NCBI GenBank assembly: GCA_910588615.1
Contig: CAJUOI010000027.1
Coordinates: 1-28,322, forward strand
Length of the DNA stretch: 28,322 nucleotides
Reading direction: 5' to 3'
Source: an uncultured Christensenellaceae bacterium
Lineage (GTDB): Bacteria; Bacillota; Clostridia; Christensenellales; Borkfalkiaceae
Both the position numbers and the translations under genes were made by a program. Below, piece after piece: positions 23,919-28,322 of this stretch; positions within the stretch are counted from its first letter, which is position 1; the number at the start of each line of letters is the position of its first letter. Under the pieces are notes generated by a model, which was given only the letters and a program-made list of their open reading frames with translations, did not search any database and was not told the DNA's origin.

Positions 23919-24701
23919 ATGGCATTTATTACATACCGATTTGTGGACGGACATTGTGAAGATATCGAAGTAACGGAAGAATTTGCGGCGGAATATGAAG
24001 AAATGGAACACAAAGGCGCTTTAATTGAGCGGAAGGAAACGCGGCGGCATCAGTCGTTGGACAAGTCCTTGGAACACGGGTTTGATATTCTCGATCCGCA
24101 AGCAAAAGTTTCGGAAGAAATCGAGAGGAGAGAGTTGTCCGAAGAAATACGGAATGCATTACATAAATTAACGGACAAGCAACGAAGGGTTGTATTATTA
24201 AGAATATCGGACGGAATGTCCTTCCGCGAAATCGGAGAAAAATTAGGTCTCGGCACGTATACAGTGCGGGACTATTTTTATAATGCGGTGAAAAAATTAC
24301 AAAAATTTTTATCGTTGCATACCCCAAAACGGTCGTTCCCGTGGCTATTAGGTGAAGGGCTTCGGCTCTATCTAAAAAACGGGAGGTCAATAATGTTGAC
24401 GCTAAAACAAATTCGGGATGATCTGAAAGACATCCGCTACTACTATTCGCGCAAGGAAGCCTTCGAGCAAGGTTTCCGCGTGGTAGGCTCGAACGATATC
24501 GTAGGCAAAGCCAAACGCTACAATACCGTGATGCAGTCTGCGCCTACCAGATTGTACGATATCTACGTCTGTCTGTATGCGCGCAATCTTACGCAGGAGG
24601 CTCTGTCGATCGAGCTATGCTACACGCCCGAGTATATCCAGATACTCAATAAGCGGCTGTTGCTGTATTTACAGAAAACGCTTTCGGAGGAACGGGCATG
24701 A
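23919..24701 (+). CDS. Sigma-70 region-4 protein fused to a small HTH-like domain
   Basis: A 260-residue frame with two unlike parts. Residues 1-133 match the short sigma-70-like factors of clostridial integrative elements: an EVTEEFAAEYEEMEHKGALI start, ERKETRRHQSLDKSLEHGFD, and a region-4 helix-turn-helix (KLTDKQRRVVLLRISDGMSF, then IGEKLGLGTYTVRDYF). Residues 159-260, starting MLTLKQIRDDLKDIRYYYS, form a separate domain that is clearly homologous to the whole of the next protein. Its own ATG at 24393 has GGGAGG six bases upstream, so it can also be made alone. The 25 residues between (residues 134-158) look like linker or read-through sequence, and shifted frames there contain early stops. 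Either this is a real fusion or a base change removed the sigma gene's stop. It probably activates transcription of the mobile-element genes. Confidence 0.8.
   Translation: MAFITYRFVDGHCEDIEVTEEFAAEYEEMEHKGALIERKETRRHQSLDKSLEHGFDILDPQAKVSEEIERRELSEEIRNALHKLTDKQRRVVLLRISDGMSFREIGEKLGLGTYTVRDYFYNAVKKLQKFLSLHTPKRSFPWLLGEGLRLYLKNGRSIMLTLKQIRDDLKDIRYYYSRKEAFEQGFRVVGSNDIVGKAKRYNTVMQSAPTRLYDIYVCLYARNLTQEALSIELCYTPEYIQILNKRLLLYLQKTLSEERA
24393..24701 (+). CDS. Small HTH-like mobile-element protein (internal start)
   Basis: An in-frame internal start inside the sigma-like frame. The ATG at 24393 with GGGAGG at 24381-24386 would give a free 102-residue protein. It aligns along its full length with the next protein (24698-25000): IR-DL--I-YY-S/F-K--FE, then a V-KRYN motif, S-P-RLY--YV-LY, NTQE and EYI--LNK. 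The C-terminal half (TQEALSIELCYTPEYIQILN) has the look of a helix-turn-helix as in small sigma-region-4-like or DUF1492-type proteins. Relatives are usually separate genes placed just behind such sigma factors, which favours use of this start. Function not established. Confidence 0.55.
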   Translation: MLTLKQIRDDLKDIRYYYSRKEAFEQGFRVVGSNDIVGKAKRYNTVMQSAPTRLYDIYVCLYARNLTQEALSIELCYTPEYIQILNKRLLLYLQKTLSEERA

Positions 24702-25000
24702 CGATACAAGAGATACGGAGTGATTTAAGGGCGATCAAATACTATTTTTCCAAGCAAAAAGAGTTTGAGAAAGCGGCGGAGACGGTCGGAACAAGCAAGG
24801 TTGTTGAAACGGTCAAGCGATACAATCAAGCGGTTACAAACGCTTCTCCGCGGCTCTACAAGGTGTACGTCGAGCTGTACGTTCATAACAACACGCAGGA
24901 GACGGTTTCTTTCGATTGGGATTGTTGCGTGGAGTATATCAGGCGGCTCAATAAGCAGTTGTGTATCTTTCTTTTAGACTACTTCAAAGGGGAAAACTGA
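24698..25000 (+). CDS. Tandem paralogue of the small HTH-like protein
   Basis: A 100-residue protein, MTIQEIRSDLRAIKYYFSKQ onward, that is a diverged duplicate of the domain encoded at 24393-24701 (roughly 40 percent identical by eye, no gaps of note). The HTH-like C-terminal part is altered (ETVSFDWDCCVEYIRRLN), so the two copies may have different binding preferences. The ATG overlaps the previous stop (ATGA), and GGAGG lies upstream, so it is translationally coupled. It likely belongs to the regulatory start of the mobile-element operon. No exact function known. Confidence 0.8.
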   Translation: MTIQEIRSDLRAIKYYFSKQKEFEKAAETVGTSKVVETVKRYNQAVTNASPRLYKVYVELYVHNNTQETVSFDWDCCVEYIRRLNKQLCIFLLDYFKGEN

Positions 25001-25001
25001 C

Positions 25002-25247
25002 ATGGAAAAGGATTACGATTTTTTATACGAAGCGAACAACGTTTACAGGACGAAGAATTATATCGTCAAGCAGATTATCGGCGTGCGTTGCAGCGAGCAG
25101 GAGAACAATGTGATATTCTCTTTCGATACCTACTACCGCCGCACGGCAAAGCGGGATAGGATTTATGAAAAGCATTTTCGTGAGCGTAAGAATAAGGACG
25201 GGCGGCGTCTGCCCACCACCATGTACGCCCGCACTTATGTAGAATAA
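25002..25247 (+). CDS. Hypothetical protein of the mobile-element operon
   Basis: An 81-residue, strongly charged protein (MEKDYDFLYEANNVYRTKNY at the start, many Arg/Lys/Tyr near the end), with AAAGGGG upstream and only one base after the previous stop. It is followed two bases later by the initiator gene. No motif, membrane segment or Cys pair was seen. The packing in the operon makes it a real gene, perhaps an accessory to replication or transcription of the element. Confidence 0.7.
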   Translation: MEKDYDFLYEANNVYRTKNYIVKQIIGVRCSEQENNVIFSFDTYYRRTAKRDRIYEKHFRERKNKDGRRLPTTMYARTYVE

Positions 25248-25249
25248 TC

Positions 25250-26308
25250 ATGCCTTATCCCGAATGTAAAGTATATTTCGACGGAAGTCATTATATTGCA
25301 ATTCCGCATACGGAAAAGCGTTACCGTCCCCGTCCGAAGAAGCAGGAAGAAGTGATCGTTGTAAAGGAAGGCAATGCAAGCGAGCTTTCCGTCGAATCTA
25401 CCGAAACGAAAGAAATGCAATCAAATAGCGCACCGCAAGAGAGCGATGCGCTTTCGCCGCTTGAAACGATTGCCGTCACGGGAGAATTGCCACAGGAAGA
25501 ACAGCCCGCGAATATCTTGCAACCGAACGAGCGGCTTATGACAAAGAAAGAACTGTTTGATGAACTGTATCAGCAGTATCTCTATTTGAAGAAAAGCGAA
25601 CGGCGGGAAAAACTCATTGCAGCTTTACGCCCGTACTTTAAGACGGACAATGCGGTGAAGAACTATGTAGACAGTAATATCGAACGCAAACGGCGCAATC
25701 TCATTTGCAGACGGATAAGGTTGACAAGGAAAATCAATTTACAGACCTTTACCCATTTCGTGACTTTTACTTACGACGGAAAACTTCATACCGAGGAAAC
25801 ATTTCGTAAAGGCTTGAAAAAGACTCTTGCGAACTTCGCTTCACGGAAAGGCTGGAAATACGTCGGCGTATGGGAACGATCTCCGGAAAAACAGCGGTTA
25901 CACTTTCACGGGTTATTTAATATCCCCGAAAGCACAATGCCGGGGCTATTGTTTGAAAAGAGTGATTACAGTTTCAAAAGTCACCGCAGACAGATTACGG
26001 TGCAGAATACTTATTTCAACGAACGGTTCGGGCGTTCCGATTTCGAGAAAATAGAAGATTACACCATGCTCGGAAGCTCGGTTGCGTATCTCATGAAGTA
26101 TCTTGAAAAGACGGGAGAGAAGATCGTTTACAGCAAAGGTCTGCCGCAATATTTTATCTCGGACATCATGGACGAAGACGTGGTTACGACAATCGGATTA
26201 GAGGATAGGAAATTGTTATTATTCGATGACTTTGAATGTTGGGACGAGGGCGTAAGCGTCGGCAAAGTAAACGCCGACACGATATCACAACTGCGGAAAA
26301 GCAACTGA
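25250..26308 (+). CDS. HUH-type rolling-circle replication initiator
   Basis: A 352-residue Rep-type nuclease that would nick one DNA strand at an origin and stay bound through a tyrosine. The first ~95 residues are a low-complexity, Glu/Ser/Pro-rich tail after a short basic start. The catalytic part (about 155-310) has the three HUH motifs in order: FVTFTYDGKL near 168, the metal-binding HUH as LHFHG (His218, His220), and VAYLMKYLEKTGEKIVYSKG with the likely catalytic Tyr280 (or Tyr284). The pattern fits rolling-circle replication-associated proteins of small plasmids and integrative elements rather than large conjugative relaxases. Large hairpins at 27365-27515 could be its origin. It could also serve mobilisation. 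The start has no strong ribosome site, consistent with coupling to the gene two bases upstream. Confidence 0.85.
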   Translation: MPYPECKVYFDGSHYIAIPHTEKRYRPRPKKQEEVIVVKEGNASELSVESTETKEMQSNSAPQESDALSPLETIAVTGELPQEEQPANILQPNERLMTKKELFDELYQQYLYLKKSERREKLIAALRPYFKTDNAVKNYVDSNIERKRRNLICRRIRLTRKINLQTFTHFVTFTYDGKLHTEETFRKGLKKTLANFASRKGWKYVGVWERSPEKQRLHFHGLFNIPESTMPGLLFEKSDYSFKSHRRQITVQNTYFNERFGRSDFEKIEDYTMLGSSVAYLMKYLEKTGEKIVYSKGLPQYFISDIMDEDVVTTIGLEDRKLLLFDDFECWDEGVSVGKVNADTISQLRKSN

Positions 26309-26332
26309 TTTGTCAAGTGACACGATAAAGTG

Positions 26333-26371
26333 TTTCAAGGGCTTGAAAAAAGGTTTGTGATATGTTATAAT
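26333..26371 (+). promoter_or_regulatory. Promoter with overlapping operator of the BRO-like gene
   Basis: TTGAAA (26343-26348), a 17-base spacer and TATAAT (26366-26371) make a near-consensus promoter. A perfect inverted repeat, TTTCAAG-GG-CTTGAAA (26333-26348), overlaps the -35 element exactly as a repressor site would. The encoded BRO-type protein or another regulator of the element may bind it. Confidence 0.8.
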
Positions 26372-26401
26372 TGTTTTTGTAAGTACATTGGAGAAAACTA
26401 T

Positions 26402-27292
26402 ATGCAAAATAAGATAAAAGTTTTTGAAAGCAAACAGGTGCGTACCGTATGGGATGCGGAAGCCGAAGAATGGTATTTTTCGGTCGTTAACGTTGTGGAA
26501 GTCTTAACTGACAGCAAAGATTACCAAACAGCAAGAAATTATTGGAAAGTGTTAAAAAGTAGGCTTGCCGCAGAGGGCAGCGAACTGGTTACAAATTGTA
26601 ACCGGTTGAAATTACCTGCTGCAGACGGTAAAATGAGAATGACGGACGTTCTCGACACAAAAGGCGTTTTGCGGCTTGTGCAATCTATCCCTTCTCCGAA
26701 AGCAGAGCCGTTCAAAATGTGGTTGGCGCAAGTCGGCAGCGAACGTTTGGACGAAATAGCCGATCCCGAAAAAGCAATCCTTCGCGGCGCGGATTATTAT
26801 CGTGCGAAGGGCTATACCGAAGGCTGGATCAACCAACGCTTGCAGACGATTGAAATGCGGAAAGAGCTTACCGATGAGTGGAGAGCGCGCGGTATTCAGC
26901 AAGATAAGGATTACGCGATTCTTACGAATGAAATGACAAAGGCTTGGAGCGGTCTCACCGTTCAGGAATACAAGCAAGTCAAAGGCTTGAAGAAAGAGAA
27001 TTTGCGCGATAATATGACAAACATCGAACTTGTTTTGAATATGCTTGCAGAAGTAACGACGACAGCGATTTCACGGCAAGAACAGCCGGAAACTTTTGAC
27101 GAAAGTAAAAGGATTGCTCGCCGCGGCGGTAGTGTTGCAAAAAATGCAAGAACGGACATTGAGAGCCAATTAGGGCAATCGGTAATATCTCCGTTAAATG
27201 CAAGCAATAAGCCTGCGCTTGAAATCCAATCTTCTATTCCCGATAGCACGGACGACGGCGATCCCGACGGAACAGCATCGAAAAAGCAATAA
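26402..27292 (+). CDS. BRO-N/DinD-like antirepressor-type protein
   Basis: A 296-residue protein starting MQNKIKVFESKQVRTVWDAE. The N-terminal BRO domain (about 5-110) has the usual order W-D-E--WYFSVVNVVEVLTDS, YWK-LK-RL--EG, and VLDTKGVLRLVQSIPSPKAE-FK-WLA-VG. The helical C-terminal part (about 130-230, then a basic tail with KRIARRGGSVAKNAR) is like that of DinD-type proteins. BRO domains bind DNA and are common in phages and mobile elements as antirepressors or stress-responsive regulators. The start at 26402 is preferred over an upstream ATG at 26330, which lies before the -10 element. GGAG sits nine bases upstream. The gene has its own promoter and operator, separate from the Rep operon. 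Confidence 0.85.
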   Translation: MQNKIKVFESKQVRTVWDAEAEEWYFSVVNVVEVLTDSKDYQTARNYWKVLKSRLAAEGSELVTNCNRLKLPAADGKMRMTDVLDTKGVLRLVQSIPSPKAEPFKMWLAQVGSERLDEIADPEKAILRGADYYRAKGYTEGWINQRLQTIEMRKELTDEWRARGIQQDKDYAILTNEMTKAWSGLTVQEYKQVKGLKKENLRDNMTNIELVLNMLAEVTTTAISRQEQPETFDESKRIARRGGSVAKNARTDIESQLGQSVISPLNASNKPALEIQSSIPDSTDDGDPDGTASKKQ

Positions 27293-27364
27293 GCAAACGT
27301 TACTATTTACTGAAAAGGACGGCATTAAAATACGGTTCAAAATCTGGTATTGCGCGACGGTAAG

Positions 27365-27405
27365 CGCGGGGCGATGCCCAAGCGGATTAGCGGGCACGCC
27401 CCGCT
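27365..27405. other. Large GC-rich hairpin, candidate origin element
   Basis: GCGGGGCG (27366-27373) and CGCCCCGC (27397-27404) form a perfect 8-bp stem. TGCCC (27375-27379) and GGGCA (27392-27396) continue it after one bulged base, around a 12-base loop containing AAGCGGATTAGC. There is no T-run, so it is not a terminator. It lies in the 520-bp gene-free block 27293-27813 behind the Rep and BRO genes. Confidence 0.6.
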
Positions 27406-27454
27406 CCGTCTGCGCCCGATTTTCGTATTTTTAGCGGTTGTTTCAGTTGCGTTA

Positions 27455-27515
27455 CGGCGTGTGCTGGTCCGCGGCGGCGAAGCCGCCGCGCTTGTATCAA
27501 GACCAGCACACGCCG
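27455..27515. other. Very large composite hairpin, candidate oriT or replication origin
   Basis: CGGCGTGTGCTGGTC (27455-27469) and GACCAGCACACGCCG (27501-27515) are a perfect 15-bp inverted repeat. Within it CGCGGCGGC (27470-27478) and GCCGCCGCG (27482-27490) form a perfect 9-bp hairpin with a GAA loop, leaving CTTGTATCAA (27491-27500) as a ten-base single-stranded side bulge. This is by far the strongest secondary structure in the window and has no terminator tail. The HUH initiator nearby makes a double- or single-strand origin, or an oriT, the leading idea. Confidence 0.7.
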
Positions 27516-27770
27516 CAAACTCACGCCCCCAACGCTATCTAAACGTTAACCCAACGGGAGCAAATCTATTTTTACAGGCAAAAAAGCACGTTTTTTTGTG
27601 TGTTTAACAATAGGAAAATCCAATGTTTTGCGGTTGCTAAAATAACCTTTTTAATGCGCCCTACAACGGCTTTTATTTCGGGACGGGTATTCTCGTAGCG
27701 GCGTTTCTACGCCCGTTTAACACGGTGTAATGGCGGCGTAACTGTGGATATTCAAATAAAATAATCAGCA

Positions 27771-27799
27771 TGAAAAATGGCACGCATTGCGTGCCATTT
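27771..27799 (-). terminator. Rho-independent terminator of the minus-strand sigma-like gene
   Basis: AAATGGCACGCA (27775-27786) and TGCGTGCCATTT (27788-27799) form a perfect 12-bp palindrome. Read on the minus strand it is followed by TTCATGC after the ATTT run. It lies 15 bases after the stop of the gene at 27814, the expected place for its terminator. Confidence 0.7.
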
Positions 27800-27813
27800 A
27801 ATATGAGAATATT

Positions 27814-28322
27814 TTAGCTTCTTCCGCAAACTTCGTTGTATTTACGTTGTAATATCATTCTGCTACGCCATACCGTTGTATTGTTGACGCATAACAATCT
27901 GGCGATCTCGCATACGCCCATACATTTCAGATAGCAGTTTAATGTATCCTTTTGCTTTTTCGTCAACTTCATTTTACGGATGATTCGCTCTACCTTCTTA
28001 TAGCTTTCTTCCGTCGTGTCTTCCTCAAAGGGTTGGGGTACTTTTACCGTGTCATTACGGTGCTCTCCGCAAGTATTCATTTGTATCCGATAAAGTTTAT
28101 ATACCATGTTCCCTAATTTGCTGTAACAGGCGTGCCGTATCGTTACGGGCTTTTTGAATCTGTTCAATATCGTATTGCCGAGTTTCTTTCCCATGTGTTC
28201 GCATAGAAAGCAAATTGCCGTTTGTACAAAGTCGTATCCGTCCGAAATGTTGCGCTCGATGTCATGCTTACGGTGAAGATCGCGAATCAGACTGTAATAT
28301 AAATCTTCCAATTTGCGATACG
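27814..28322 (-). CDS. Sigma-70-like mobile-element protein, 5' end outside the window
   Basis: At least 165 residues. The frame stays open through the window edge before the TTG at 28311, so the true start is probably beyond 28322. The N-terminal part has the SDGYDFVQTAICFLCEHMGK segment that I associate with short sigma-like proteins of clostridial conjugative elements. The C-terminal part (about 110-160) is a region-4-like helix-turn-helix: KLTKKQKDTLNCYLKCMGVC, then EIARLLCVNNTTVWRSRM. It faces the Rep module on the opposite strand and ends at its own terminator. It probably controls element genes to the right of the window. Confidence 0.75.
   Translation of the reverse strand, partial: YRKLEDLYYSLIRDLHRKHDIERNISDGYDFVQTAICFLCEHMGKKLGNTILNRFKKPVTIRHACYSKLGNMVYKLYRIQMNTCGEHRNDTVKVPQPFEEDTTEESYKKVERIIRKMKLTKKQKDTLNCYLKCMGVCEIARLLCVNNTTVWRSRMILQRKYNEVCGRS

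Larger units (their letters stand above)
23384..28322. mobile_element. Replication/regulation module of an integrative element or plasmid
   Basis: The zinc ribbon, short sigma-like factors, duplicated HTH-like proteins, an HUH initiator, a BRO-type protein and large hairpins are typical accessory-element genes. No conjugation genes lie inside the window. The module may be part of the same element as the intact recombinase at 1302-2921, which would make the glycan cluster cargo. Confidence 0.55.

Noticed and set aside
27350..27607. An 85-codon frame across the large hairpins
   Set aside because: It is dictated by the GC-rich inverted repeats, has no ribosome site, and shows no protein-like pattern. 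A structural DNA role explains the sequence better.
1..28322. CRISPR array or long tandem direct repeats
   Set aside because: No regularly spaced direct repeats were seen anywhere in the window.
1..28322. A second copy of the tRNA-Asn 3' end as an attachment repeat
   Set aside because: I did not find the T-arm/acceptor sequence again in the window. The far end of any element is probably outside.

Overview
The window looks like a low-to-mid GC Gram-positive (Firmicutes/Clostridia-type) gut bacterium. The evidence is strong AGGAGG-type ribosome sites, consensus TTGACT/TTGAAA-17-TATAAT promoters, lipobox lipoproteins, a carbohydrate ABC transporter without its own ATPase, and Tn4451/ICE-like accessory genes. 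An uncultured Christensenellales-like lineage would fit, but that is only a guess from style.

Layout. (1) 1-176: the end of a ribosomal RNA operon, with the 3' part of 5S rRNA, tRNA-Asn(GTT) and a Rho-independent terminator. (2) 110-3246, minus strand: a decayed large serine recombinase (N-terminal catalytic domain missing, one frameshift), directly followed by an intact TndX/TnpX-type large serine recombinase, a small TnpW-like protein and an overlapping leader-like ORF. (3) 3269-3811: a non-protein region with a long inverted-repeat pair, a well-supported promoter driving a compact pseudoknotted, terminator-ended RNA of unknown class, and the promoters of the next gene. (4) 3811-14719: an AraC regulator, then a sugar ABC transporter (lipoprotein binding protein and two permeases) and three more lipoproteins (GH43-like, CBM9-like, and a 1095-residue modular glycan-binding-like protein), closed by a terminator. 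(5) 14828-23356: a tightly packed enzyme operon of GH42 beta-galactosidase, GH3 beta-glycosidase, a DUF4965/glutaminase-A-like (alpha/alpha)6 protein and a GH78 alpha-L-rhamnosidase. (6) 23384-28322: a mobile-element module with a zinc-ribbon peptide, a second pseudoknotted RNA region with two tandem terminators, a sigma-70-region-4 protein fused to a small HTH-like domain that is duplicated in the next gene, a hypothetical protein, an HUH rolling-circle initiator, a BRO-type antirepressor-like protein with its own promoter/operator, a 520-bp non-coding block with very large hairpins (candidate origin), and the 3' part of a sigma-like gene on the minus strand.

How it works together. The AraC protein probably senses an imported sugar and switches on the downstream operon. 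The lipoproteins capture and trim a plant-type glycan rich in galactose, rhamnose, arabinose/xylose and glucose. The ABC permeases import oligosaccharides, and the GH42, GH3 and GH78 enzymes, which lack signal peptides, finish them in the cytoplasm. Mobile modules flank the cluster on both sides. An intact recombinase gene abuts the broken end of another recombinase at about 1257-1301. Both facts suggest that the glycan cluster is cargo of an integrative element inserted next to an rrn-tRNA-Asn locus, with its right end outside the window.

The most unusual items are the two pseudoknotted RNAs (3507-3660 and 23661-23807), the inverted-repeat pair at 3269-3460, the modular lipoprotein at 11379-14666, and the sigma/HTH fusion with its tandem paralogue.
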